Shown: positions 1-6,896, numbered from the stretch's first letter. The stretch is DNA of 9,576 bases from Pseudomonadota bacterium (GCA_023422555.1 JAFAGQ010000121.1:1-9576); one strand, 5' to 3'. The notes: generated by a model not told the origin, from the letters alone. A program made the numbers and translations.

Positions 1-665
1 TGAAGGGTGCGGTACTGACGCTGGAAATCGCGGTGCTCTCGCTCGTGTTTTCCATACTCATTGGCCTGATCGGGGCCAATATGCGGCTGTCGCGCAATCG
101 GCTTCTGGCCAGAATCGGCCAGCTTTACTCCAGCGTTGTGCGGGGCGTACCGGACCTGATCTGGATGCTGATGGTGTATTACAGCGCGCAAATCGGGCTG
201 AATGCGCTGACCGAGGCCTGGGATCTGGACTATTTTGAGATCAGCCCTTTTGCCGCAGGCGTGCTTACCCTGTCTTTCATCTTCGGCGCCTACTTTACTG
301 AAACCTTTCGCGGTGCCATCATGGCCATTCCCTATGGTCAGATTGAAGCCGGCCACGCTTACGGGATGCGAAGTCTGCAGGTGATGCGCCGCATTACCTT
401 TCCTCTGATGATGCGCTATGCCCTGCCAAGTGTACGCAATAACTGGCTGGTCCTGACCAAGGCCACGGCGCTGGTATCCATTATCGGGCTCGACGACATG
501 ACGCGAATTGCACAGCAGGCGGGCAGTGCGACCCATCTGCCGTTTGTTTTCAATACTGTTTCGGCCCTGCTGTTTCTGCTACTGACCACTGTCTCGCTTT
601 ACGTCTTCCGTTATCTGGACAAGCATTATCAACGCGGTTTTGCCCGAGAGAATGCCCATGTCTGA
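1..665 (+). CDS. HisQ-type amino-acid ABC transporter permease (5' end cut by window)
   Basis: Inner-membrane permease subunit of a polar amino-acid ABC importer; with the following HisM-type subunit it would form the channel served by a periplasmic binding protein and an ATPase encoded outside the window. The frame is open from base 3, giving 220 visible residues, and begins with a KGAVLTLEIAV stretch matching the region about ten residues into HisQ-like proteins, so the true start lies just upstream; the GTG at 33 is an internal codon. Family signatures seen are RGVPDLIWMLMVYY, FIFGAYFTETFRGA and the EAA-type cytoplasmic loop (EAGHAYG at about 345-365, then ITFPLMMRYALP), which contacts the ATPase. 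About five hydrophobic segments are visible. Similarity by eye to enterobacterial HisQ is strong across the whole length, but substrate specificity comes from the binding protein, so histidine is not implied. Confidence 0.93.
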   Translation, partial: KGAVLTLEIAVLSLVFSILIGLIGANMRLSRNRLLARIGQLYSSVVRGVPDLIWMLMVYYSAQIGLNALTEAWDLDYFEISPFAAGVLTLSFIFGAYFTETFRGAIMAIPYGQIEAGHAYGMRSLQVMRRITFPLMMRYALPSVRNNWLVLTKATALVSIIGLDDMTRIAQQAGSATHLPFVFNTVSALLFLLLTTVSLYVFRYLDKHYQRGFARENAHV

Positions 666-1374
666 GACGATTACCCTGTTTTTTGATGCGCTGGTCACCT
701 GTCTGCGGGCCGCGCCCCTGACGCTGGTTCTCACGGCTATTTCAGTTGCCATTGGTCTGTGCATGGCCATACCCATGTCAGTCATTCATCAGCGCGAAAC
801 CACCCTGGGTGCGCGTCTGGTTCATGCCTTCACCTACTTCTTTACCGGCACGCCACTGCTGGTGCAGATCTACATCATTTATTACGGCATCCCCAGCATT
901 CATTTTGTGGGGCAGCTGATGTCCCAGCCAGGTTTTGGCTTTCTGAAGGAAGGCTTTATCTGGGTTCTGGCTGCGCTGACGCTCAATACGGCTGCCTATT
1001 CAACCGTGATATTTTCTGGGGCCATCAAAAATACCGACAGAGGAGAAATTGATGCAGCAAGGGCATTTGGCATGAATCGCCGCAATGCCATGCGCCGTAT
1101 CATTCTTCCTTCCAGTCTGCGACGCGCGCTGCCCGCCTATAGTAATGAAGTCATTATGACCATGCATTCAACGGCACTGGCTTCAACGGTAGCGATGATG
1201 GAAATTACCGGCGCGGCAAGTCTGTTTGTGACCAATACCTATCAGCCGTTCATTGCCTATTCGGCAGCGGCCTGTATTTATCTTGCGCTCAACTTCGGGC
1301 TGGTTTTTCTTTTCCGAAAAATTGAACAGCGTTACCTGGTCCATCTTAATCATCGACATCTGGCAGAAGCATAA
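658..1374 (+). CDS. HisM-type amino-acid ABC transporter permease
   Basis: Second membrane subunit of the same importer. Recognisable HisM-type stretches are FTYFFTGTPLLVQIYIIYYG, ALTLNTAAYSTVIFSGAI, the EAA loop (EIDAARAFGMN followed by IILPSSLRRALPAYSNEV) and MHSTALAST. The length is 238 residues from the ATG at 658, normal for the family. I chose 658 because GAGAG at 646-650 sits seven bases before it; the in-frame TTG at 640 and ATG at 652 lack a well-placed Shine-Dalgarno sequence. The start overlaps the end of the upstream permease by eight bases, and the TAA stop shares one base with the next ATG, so the three genes are probably translationally coupled. Assignment to the family is firm; the transported compound is unknown. 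Confidence 0.93.
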   Translation: MSETITLFFDALVTCLRAAPLTLVLTAISVAIGLCMAIPMSVIHQRETTLGARLVHAFTYFFTGTPLLVQIYIIYYGIPSIHFVGQLMSQPGFGFLKEGFIWVLAALTLNTAAYSTVIFSGAIKNTDRGEIDAARAFGMNRRNAMRRIILPSSLRRALPAYSNEVIMTMHSTALASTVAMMEITGAASLFVTNTYQPFIAYSAAACIYLALNFGLVFLFRKIEQRYLVHLNHRHLAEA

Positions 1375-2507
1375 TGCGGCAGGAAAAACACGTTTTAACC
1401 CTCAGTGCTCCGGGTACCACCTATGAAATCAATGCCTTCCATTTCGGGCCGACAGATACCGGAAAGAAAGTGTATATACAGGCGAGCCTGCATGCCGATG
1501 AGCTGCCTGGTTCGCTCGCTGCGTTCTATCTGAATCGAAGACTGCAGGAACTGGAAAAGCAGAATGCACTGGACTGTGAAATTGTGCTGGTGCCCTATTG
1601 CAACCCTATCGGTCTCTCCCAGACGATTTTTTACGAGCATATCGGGCGATTCCAGCTGCCAACCGGCCAGAATTTCAATCGTCTTACCGGCGTTCCTTTG
1701 TACGAGGATCTGCTGGCTGCGTTGCGTGATAGCGGTGTGCAGCCCGGACCGGATGCCGATGCCAATCGTGATCTGATTCGCCGGCAGATACGTGCGGTGC
1801 TTGATAGCTTTACGCCGTCTCGACTGATCGACGAATTGCATGTGACATTACTTAGGCTGGCCTGCGACGCTGATATTGTGCTGGATCTGCATTGTGATAA
1901 TCGTGCCGTCATGCATGTCTATTCCCTGCCGCAGGTATGGGACCGCTGCGAGCCGCTGGCCCGCTATCTGCAAAGCGAATGTCAGCTGCTGGCCGAGGAT
2001 TCGCTTTCCTGCTCCTTTGATGAGATGCTGTCCACGCCCTGGCTGAAACTGCGCAGCGTCTATCCGGATGCCAATCTTCCTTTGCCCTGTTTTGCCGCCA
2101 CGGTTGAATTGCGCGGGGACCGGGACCTGACGCATGAATTTGCCGAACATGACGCAAATGCGCTGGTACAGTATCTGAATCACGAACGCTATTTGACACT
2201 ACCCGAAGGACAGGCGCAGGCGATGCCCGCATTGCGTTGCGAACCACATCCGCTGGGTGGCCTGGCCTACGTGGCAACACCGTGTTCAGGCATTGCCGTC
2301 TATCATGTCAAAGCGGGTGAATGGGTAGAAGAAGGGCAAATGCTGGTTGATATCATGGATCCGATCTCGCTCACCAGAACGCCGGTATACGCACCTGTCA
2401 AAGGATTCATTTTTGCGACGGCGGGTGTGCGGCTGGCACAGAAAGAAACCAAACTGCTGAGTCTGTCCAGCCCCGATGATATTGGCAGCGTTGGCTTGTC
2501 GCCCTGA
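1374..2507 (+). CDS. Succinylglutamate desuccinylase/aspartoacylase-family zinc hydrolase with C-terminal lipoyl-like barrel
   Basis: Predicted cytoplasmic metallo-carboxypeptidase-fold enzyme that removes an acyl group from an N-acyl amino acid. Zinc ligands expected for the family are visible: H40 and E43 in SLHADELPG, and H173 in IVLDLHCDN. NFNR (R103) matches the substrate-carboxylate-binding NxxR-type motif, and E245 in VELRGDRD is the likely catalytic glutamate. Residues about 290-377 (GGLAYVATPCSGIAVYHVKAG...DPISLTRTPVYAPVKG) resemble a biotinyl/lipoyl-like beta barrel, but no lysine in a biotinylation or lipoylation motif is present, so it is probably structural. The ATG overlaps the upstream permease stop by one base (TAATG). 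Being last in an importer operon suggests that it processes the imported compound. Paralogues in this family include AstE, aspartoacylase and the ectoine-pathway deacetylase DoeB; I cannot tell which substrate applies. Confidence 0.88.
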   Translation: MRQEKHVLTLSAPGTTYEINAFHFGPTDTGKKVYIQASLHADELPGSLAAFYLNRRLQELEKQNALDCEIVLVPYCNPIGLSQTIFYEHIGRFQLPTGQNFNRLTGVPLYEDLLAALRDSGVQPGPDADANRDLIRRQIRAVLDSFTPSRLIDELHVTLLRLACDADIVLDLHCDNRAVMHVYSLPQVWDRCEPLARYLQSECQLLAEDSLSCSFDEMLSTPWLKLRSVYPDANLPLPCFAATVELRGDRDLTHEFAEHDANALVQYLNHERYLTLPEGQAQAMPALRCEPHPLGGLAYVATPCSGIAVYHVKAGEWVEEGQMLVDIMDPISLTRTPVYAPVKGFIFATAGVRLAQKETKLLSLSSPDDIGSVGLSP

Positions 2508-2519
2508 GAGCTGGGATCG

Positions 2520-2547
2520 CAGGTCCGATGTGAAACTGTCGGACCTG
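2520..2547. terminator. Hairpin between convergent operons, possible bidirectional terminator
   Basis: CAGGTCCGA at 2520-2528 pairs perfectly with TCGGACCTG at 2539-2547, around a ten-base loop that can close further by two G-T pairs. It starts 13 bases after the aspartoacylase-family stop and 37 bases beyond the stop of the convergent Nudix gene, which is the expected place for a terminator serving both. The flanks are only moderately T-rich on either strand (no long run of T), so intrinsic termination may be weak. Confidence 0.45.
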
Positions 2548-2583
2548 GTGTTGCTATTGTGCTGAGTGGCCGGTAGTCCCGGT

Positions 2584-3168
2584 CTATTTTTCCAGCAACC
2601 ACGTTTGTAATGCCACCAGCGTTTTCGCGTCGCGGATATGCTGTTTGGCAATGGCATCTCGCACTTCTTCGCGCGTCATCAGCACCGTCTGCACGAACTC
2701 ATCGTCGTCGGCATTGAGGGTACTGTCCTTGCGCACCCCTTCAGCGCGAAAGACATACATCAGTTCATCGCAAAAGCCCGGGGCGGTATAAAACGTGTGC
2801 AGCAACGTCATGCCACCAGCGGTATAAGGCGTTTCCTCGGCCAGTTCTCGAAAGGCACATTGTTCCGGTGGTTCGTTCTCAACGTCCAGTTTGCCGGCCG
2901 GGATTTCGAGCAGGGGGCTGCCGGTAGGGTGACGGAACTGTCTGACCAGAATGACCTGATCTTCAGGTGTAATGGCAAGCACAGCAACAGCGCCGCAATG
3001 ACGCACGACTTCGCGCGTGGCTGTCTTGCCGTTTGGCAATACCACGGTATCGACTGTGACCTTGATGATCTTCCCTTCAAAAATGAAGGTGCTGTCCTGC
3101 AGCGTTTCGGTCAGATCCGCAGAGGATGCGTCTTCAGTGGCAGATGGGTTGGATGGATCAGCAGGCAT
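2584..3168 (-). CDS. Nudix hydrolase, ADP-ribose pyrophosphatase-like
   Basis: Likely hydrolyses ADP-ribose or a related nucleoside diphosphate derivative in the cytoplasm; 194 residues, typical of NudF-like proteins. The Nudix box spans about residues 92-114: LEIPAGKLD, then RELAEET with the metal-binding E108, E111 and E112 intact. Compared with the canonical G-x5-E-x7-RE spacing there is one extra residue between G92 and E99, and the usual glycine after EET is P114. The downstream LLHTFYTAPGFCDE and YVFRAEGV stretches are typical of the ADP-ribose pyrophosphatase group. The first 20 or so residues are Ser/Ala/Asp-rich and probably disordered. The gene lies 110 bases downstream of cls on the same strand. 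A TATACT at 3204-3199 (- strand) could be a -10 box for a private promoter, but no good -35 is visible. Substrate choice within Nudix proteins is uncertain from sequence. Confidence 0.88.
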   Translation of the reverse strand: MPADPSNPSATEDASSADLTETLQDSTFIFEGKIIKVTVDTVVLPNGKTATREVVRHCGAVAVLAITPEDQVILVRQFRHPTGSPLLEIPAGKLDVENEPPEQCAFRELAEETPYTAGGMTLLHTFYTAPGFCDELMYVFRAEGVRKDSTLNADDDEFVQTVLMTREEVRDAIAKQHIRDAKTLVALQTWLLEK

Positions 3169-3278
3169 AATTGGTTATCTCATGCAGAAGAATCGAAAAG
3201 TATAGATTACCACGGTGACGGTTTCCTTTCATGTCAGTTTCTTACACGCCACAGCCCGGTCTGCAACCGCGCAGTGTA

Positions 3279-4805
3279 TTAAAGCAACGGAGAAAACAGG
3301 CGGGCGACTGCTTTACTCAGTCGTGAAGGGAACGACTGATGCTTCAACCTGACTTCTTCGGCAAATTTCATGGAAGCATTGAACTCATCCAGCAGGGCCT
3401 GGTTTGCCTCAGGCTCGTAACAAACCACACTGACTTCAAAATTCAGATAAAAGCTGCGATTGTCAAAATTGGCCGACCCGATAAACGAAATATCCTCGTC
3501 CACGATCAATGACTTGGCGTGCAGCATTCGAGGGCCGTATTCGAAAACGCGAATTCCCGCGGCGACCAGATCATCAAACCACGACTGGGCGGCCTTGGTG
3601 ACCACATAATTATCGGTGCGGCGAGGCAGCAGGATACGCACATCTACACCGCGCAGCGCTGCAGAGGTGAGTGCCTGCAGCGATGTGGCGTCCGGCACGA
3701 AATAGGGGGTGGTCAGATAAATGCGCTGTTTGGCATTCTGAATGGCATCGACCGTGACACGCAGGATCGAGGCATAGTCAAAATCCGGTCCGGACGGAAT
3801 GATTTGCGTGCGTATCCATTTGGGCTGCTTTGCGGCCGTTTCGGTTTGTGGCTGATCTGCGGCAACGCGAGTTGGGTTGGGTGTTTTGTGCGCGTCTTCC
3901 TCGGTCTGTTCCTGCATGCGTTCCAGCCGTTCGCGATAATGTGCACGCAGCATATGACGAATGGAAAGATCACGAGTGGAATAATGCCAATCCTCGACGA
4001 AGATGGTTTCCAGCCAGGAAACGACAGGGCCACTCAGCTCCAGATGAACATCGTGAAACGCGCGCTTATTGCGGCGACGATCCTGCTGATCACTGATATT
4101 GATGCCGCCTGTAAAGGCAACCGTGCCATCACAAATGACAATTTTTCTGTGATTGCGCAGATTCATGAACGACAGCAGATGTCTCAGATTGATGTCGTGA
4201 AAGAAGGTCAGCTTGGCGCCGGCATCAAGCAGCGGGCGCATGAAGCGCCGGTTCAGCCTTAATGACCCAATGGCATCTGCAATAAGATAAACCTTGACGC
4301 CGTTTCTTGCACGCTCTGTGAGCAGGTCGCGCAACGTTGTCCCGGTCTGATCCTGCTCAAAAATATAATATTCAAGAAAAATATAGGCTTCGGCCTCGCG
4401 TACCGCTTCGAAAATACGGTCATAGGTCTGTTGTCCGCCCGACAGCAATTGATAGCTGGTTGCATAGCTCAAAGGGTAATTCGTAATCTGCAATGCCAGG
4501 TCATGAATCGAACTTTGCTGTTCGGTCAGATCCGATGGCAGGATTCGCAAGTTCCAGAGCGCATCGTCTCGTTCGATCAGATGTTTGCTGATGCTGCGAT
4601 TGAGCTTGTTCCGGGTGATTTTCTTGGGGCCGAAAAAATAATAAATCACAAATCCAATAACCGGCACAAAGCTCAGAAACAGGATCCAGGTAAGCGTGGA
4701 AACAGGCGGGCGCTTTTGCAGCACAACCCAGGAACCCAGCACAACAATGTAAATGCCCCACAGCGAATTCCATACGACTTCACTGCTTAACCATGACAAA
4801 TTCAT
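3279..4805 (-). CDS. cls: Cardiolipin synthase (ClsA-like, phospholipase D superfamily)
   Basis: Membrane enzyme that condenses two phosphatidylglycerol molecules, or a close variant of that reaction, into cardiolipin and glycerol. The 508 residues show two N-terminal membrane segments (about 14-30 and 38-58, ending FFGPKK) and two complete HKD motifs: H219, K221 and D226 in HRKIVICDGTVAFTGG, and H429, K431 and D436 in HAKSLIVDEDISFIGSANFD. The architecture and length match ClsA-type enzymes. A hydrophilic stretch of about 40 residues (292-329, rich in E, T, Q, A and P) separates the two catalytic halves and looks like a flexible linker. The ATG at 4805-4803 has GAGGA at 4819-4815 with a nine-base spacer. 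That start overlaps by ATGA the stop of a 29-codon ORF, which itself overlaps ogt, so cls is probably transcribed from the ogt promoter. Family assignment is firm; the exact phospholipid donor is inferred. Confidence 0.93.
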   Translation of the reverse strand: MNLSWLSSEVVWNSLWGIYIVVLGSWVVLQKRPPVSTLTWILFLSFVPVIGFVIYYFFGPKKITRNKLNRSISKHLIERDDALWNLRILPSDLTEQQSSIHDLALQITNYPLSYATSYQLLSGGQQTYDRIFEAVREAEAYIFLEYYIFEQDQTGTTLRDLLTERARNGVKVYLIADAIGSLRLNRRFMRPLLDAGAKLTFFHDINLRHLLSFMNLRNHRKIVICDGTVAFTGGINISDQQDRRRNKRAFHDVHLELSGPVVSWLETIFVEDWHYSTRDLSIRHMLRAHYRERLERMQEQTEEDAHKTPNPTRVAADQPQTETAAKQPKWIRTQIIPSGPDFDYASILRVTVDAIQNAKQRIYLTTPYFVPDATSLQALTSAALRGVDVRILLPRRTDNYVVTKAAQSWFDDLVAAGIRVFEYGPRMLHAKSLIVDEDISFIGSANFDNRSFYLNFEVSVVCYEPEANQALLDEFNASMKFAEEVRLKHQSFPSRLSKAVARLFSPLL

Positions 4806-4891
4806 AAACTGTATTCCTCAAGCATAGGCTGTGATGCATGGCGGAGCACGGCAGTATTTTCATACGGCATGGGTGTAATCTCTTCTGTCAT
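4802..4891 (-). CDS. Small 29-residue ORF coupled to ogt and cls by ATGA overlaps
   Basis: An ORF too short for routine gene calls fills the gap between ogt and cls exactly. Its ATG (4891-4889) shares ATGA with the ogt stop, and its TGA (4804-4802) shares ATGA with the cls start. The product begins MTEEITPMPYENT and ends LEEYSL. It is acidic (five Glu against one Arg and one His), has no membrane segment or signal peptide, and is not a family I recognise. No strong Shine-Dalgarno sequence precedes its ATG, so translation would depend on ribosomes finishing ogt and reinitiating. The ribosome-binding site of cls (GAGGA) lies inside its last codons, so translating it could affect cls initiation. 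It may be a real small protein, a coupling leader that carries ribosomes from ogt to cls, or a chance open frame; the double ATGA fit favours the first two but does not prove either. Confidence 0.5.
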   Translation of the reverse strand: MTEEITPMPYENTAVLRHASQPMLEEYSL

Positions 4892-5583
4892 AGCGGTGCT
4901 GGCTTCGCCCCGAACTGCGCAGATTCGTGGCGGGTATTCGGGCTTTTTTCTTTCCGGGCGTGCAGACTTTCAAATTCCAGAAGCCAGCGCTTTCTGGGGA
5001 GGCCGCCGCCATAGCCGGTCAATGTGCCGTTGGCACCGATGACGCGATGACAGGGAATGACGATACTCACGCGGTTTCGATGATTGGCACTCCCCACGAT
5101 ACGGGCGTGGGCGCCATTGCCGATTTCCCTGGCAATGTCTCCATAACTGCAGGTTTGGCCAAACGGAATCCGCTGCAGCTGATCCCATACCGCGAGATCG
5201 AAAGGCGTGCCCGGTGTGTCCAGGGGCAGCGTAAATTCCTGTCTTGTTCCCGCGAAATAATCGTCAAGCTGTCGGGCCGCCTGCTCCAGATGAGGGTGGT
5301 CTTCCTTACTCAGAGCGTATCCATAGCGATGTCGCAGATCCTTAATTTCATCTGCAATCATGTCCAGCGTGTCCAGAAACTCAAGCAGAATCACTCCTTT
5401 GTCGGAGGCCAGGGCGAGCATCGGACCGACTGGAGAGGGCAAAAAGCGATGATACAGCCTGGTGCTGCCGCGTACGTCTTTCTGATGCTCGGCGCAAAGC
5501 GCAAGAACGCCTTCCTGAATACGCTGCTGCGTTTCCTTATCCATTGCAAATTCGTCGAAGGGAAATAATTCCTGATTGAGCAT
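4888..5583 (-). CDS. ogt: Methylated-DNA--[protein]-cysteine S-methyltransferase (Ogt/MGMT type)
   Basis: Suicide DNA-repair protein that moves the alkyl group from O6-alkylguanine (and O4-alkylthymine) to its own cysteine. Diagnostic features are the active-site IVIPCHRVIG with C178 and H179, the preceding ARIVGSANHRN (R161 as the arginine finger, N167 as the conserved Asn), the helix-turn-helix stretch FDLAVWDQLQRIPFGQTCSYGDIA, and the closing GYGGGLPRKRWLLEFE. At 231 residues it is longer than typical Ogt (about 170), with roughly 40 extra N-terminal residues before the LYHRFLPSPVGPM start of the N-terminal domain and a 26-residue basic and polar tail. There is no Ada-type N-terminal zinc or AraC domain. 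Neither the ATG at 5583 nor the in-frame ATG 13 codons later has a clear Shine-Dalgarno sequence; the longer form is kept. It heads the - strand operon leading into the small ORF and cls. Confidence 0.93.
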   Translation of the reverse strand: MLNQELFPFDEFAMDKETQQRIQEGVLALCAEHQKDVRGSTRLYHRFLPSPVGPMLALASDKGVILLEFLDTLDMIADEIKDLRHRYGYALSKEDHPHLEQAARQLDDYFAGTRQEFTLPLDTPGTPFDLAVWDQLQRIPFGQTCSYGDIAREIGNGAHARIVGSANHRNRVSIVIPCHRVIGANGTLTGYGGGLPRKRWLLEFESLHARKEKSPNTRHESAQFGAKPAPL

Positions 5584-5836
5584 GAAATCTGAACTGAGCC
5601 GTAAATGTGCGAGAACGATTGCCGGGAGACAGATATCTTACTGTGAAGACATGACAGGGTTGGCTGATTTCTGGGTTCGCGTCATATTTGCAACGTCAAA
5701 TTCACAACGTCGAACACAGTTGAAATAAAGCGACTGCGCGCGGTGAATGACTGCAAACCCGGGAAATCACATGCTTTAGCGGGTCAGGAAAGGTAACGGA
5801 AGGGGCGGGGTAAGTTCAAGTTGCAGTCAGAAATAC

Positions 5837-5865
5837 TTGTCTGACATGAACAAATGAAATAAGAT
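5837..5865 (+). promoter_or_regulatory. Candidate sigma-70 promoter for kdgD
   Basis: TTGTCT at 5837-5842 and TAAGAT at 5860-5865 are separated by 17 bases, the optimal spacing, and each matches four of six consensus positions. Transcription would begin near 5871-5873, about 113 bases before the kdgD start. This is a match by eye without experimental support. Confidence 0.45.
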
Positions 5866-5877
5866 GTCATACAACAT
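5864..5877. promoter_or_regulatory. Candidate repressor operator (ATGT-N6-ACAT) at the kdgD start site
   Basis: ATGTCATACAACAT is an interrupted palindrome with four-base arms, overlapping the -10 box and the predicted transcription start. GntR regulators of the FCD group usually bind short GT...AC palindromes of this style, and the position would suit repression by the FCD regulator at 8784. A looser TTGT-N9-ACAA dyad at 5837-5853 covers the -35 box. Which protein binds, if any, is inference. Confidence 0.3.
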
Positions 5878-5984
5878 GAAGAGCATTTGCTTGTCTCTAC
5901 ATACTGCCCACGGTTTCGCGCGCCAGTATTGCGGGGTGCGCCAGACGATGTTTTACCAATTTTCGAATAATTAACAGGGAACCC

Positions 5985-6896
5985 ATGAATCCACAGGAAT
6001 TAAAACAGACCGTCAGCGAAGGGCTGCTCTCCTTCCCCGTCACTGATTTTGATGAAAGCGGCAATTTCAATGCCAGCAGCTATGCGAGTCGGCTTGAGTG
6101 GCTTGCGCCTTACGGGGCAAGTGCGTTATTTGCAGCGGGCGGAACCGGCGAATTTTTTTCTCTGGAACCACAAGAGTATTCTGATGTCATTCATACTGCT
6201 GTGAACACCTGCGAGGGCAAGGTGCCTATTATCGCCGGCGCTGGCGGTGGAACCCGGCTGGCTATCCAGTATGCGCAACGGGCTGAAAAAGCGGGGGCAC
6301 AGGGCTTGTTGCTGATGCCTCATTATCTGACAGAAGCAGACCAGGACGGCGTAGCGCAACATGTCGAACAGGTATGTAAATCAGTAGGGCTGGGCGTTAT
6401 TGTCTATAACCGATCCTTGTGCAGACTGAATGCAGATCAGCTGGAAAGACTTGCCGAGCGCTGCCCGAACCTGGTCGGGTACAAGGATGGCATTGGTGAT
6501 ATTGAACTGATGGTCACCATCCGTCAGCGACTGGGAGATCGATTCTCCTATCTGGGTGGATTGCCGACGGCTGAGTTCTATGCGGCCGCTTATCGTGCAC
6601 TGGGCGTTCCTGTCTATTCCTCGGCTGTGTTCAATTTCATTCCAAAAACCGCCATGGATTTTTATCGTGCTATCGTAGCGGGAGATCAGGCAACGGTAGA
6701 CAGGTTGCTGAGTGAATTCTTCATTCCTTATTCAGCCATACGTAATCGCTGCAAGGGATACGCGGTGAGTATTGTCAAAGAGGGGGCAAAACTGGTGGGT
6801 CATGATGCCGGTGGCGTACGCGCACCGCTGACCAATCTCAGGCCCGACGAAAGCAAAGCCCTGGCCGCCCTGATCGAAAAACTTGGCCCCCAGTAA
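5985..6896 (+). CDS. kdgD: 5-dehydro-4-deoxyglucarate dehydratase
   Basis: Cytoplasmic Schiff-base enzyme of the dihydrodipicolinate synthase/N-acetylneuraminate lyase superfamily. It converts 5-dehydro-4-deoxy-D-glucarate to 2,5-dioxopentanoate with loss of CO2 and water. The 303 residues match the KdgD family from end to end by eye: MNPQELK start, LLSFPVTDFD, GASALFAAGGTGEFFSL (substrate-binding GGTGE, 52-56), VIVYNR with the catalytic Y141, VGYKDGIGD with the Schiff-base K167, FSYLGGLPTAE, VYSSAVFNF and GYAVSIVKEGAK. AGGGA at 5976-5980 lies four bases before the ATG, a slightly tight Shine-Dalgarno sequence. It is followed 165 bases later by garD, whose product is its substrate, so the two genes form consecutive pathway steps. 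No convincing terminator separates them (only a small ATTTC/GAAAT hairpin at 6946-6959), so co-transcription is possible. Confidence 0.95.
   Translation: MNPQELKQTVSEGLLSFPVTDFDESGNFNASSYASRLEWLAPYGASALFAAGGTGEFFSLEPQEYSDVIHTAVNTCEGKVPIIAGAGGGTRLAIQYAQRAEKAGAQGLLLMPHYLTEADQDGVAQHVEQVCKSVGLGVIVYNRSLCRLNADQLERLAERCPNLVGYKDGIGDIELMVTIRQRLGDRFSYLGGLPTAEFYAAAYRALGVPVYSSAVFNFIPKTAMDFYRAIVAGDQATVDRLLSEFFIPYSAIRNRCKGYAVSIVKEGAKLVGHDAGGVRAPLTNLRPDESKALAALIEKLGPQ

Larger units (their letters stand above)
5584..5984. other. 401-base divergent intergenic region between ogt and kdgD
   Basis: The region must hold promoters for ogt leftwards and kdgD rightwards. The best candidate is the kdgD promoter and dyad at 5837-5877, listed separately. 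On the ogt side there is an AGATATCT palindrome (5631-5638), which on the - strand belongs to TAAGATATCT, a possible -10 region without a convincing -35. Short open frames exist on the + strand (5582-5728, 48 codons; 5876-5974, 32 codons), but neither has a good ribosome-binding site or recognisable content. CGCCAG occurs twice near 5921-5946. I see no RNA gene, riboswitch core or mobile-element end here. Confidence 0.6.

Noticed and set aside
2638..3282. A 214-codon + strand frame antisense to the Nudix gene
   Set aside because: It is a shadow of a well-supported Nudix gene, and its translation has no motif I recognise.
3519..4262. A 247-codon + strand frame antisense to cls
   Set aside because: It is fully opposite the conserved catalytic core of cardiolipin synthase, with no family features or ribosome-binding site of note.
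4927..5568. A 213-codon + strand frame antisense to ogt
   Set aside because: It is opposite the Ogt active-site region, and the composition is that of a complementary-strand shadow.
5592..5601. AACTGAGCCG ten-base repeat shared with 8665-8674
   Set aside because: A single ten-base match between two intergenic regions is plausible by chance, and there is no dyad or positional logic.
5582..5728. A 48-codon + strand ORF starting opposite the ogt start codon
   Set aside because: It has no Shine-Dalgarno sequence and no recognisable content, and it lies where the ogt promoter should be.
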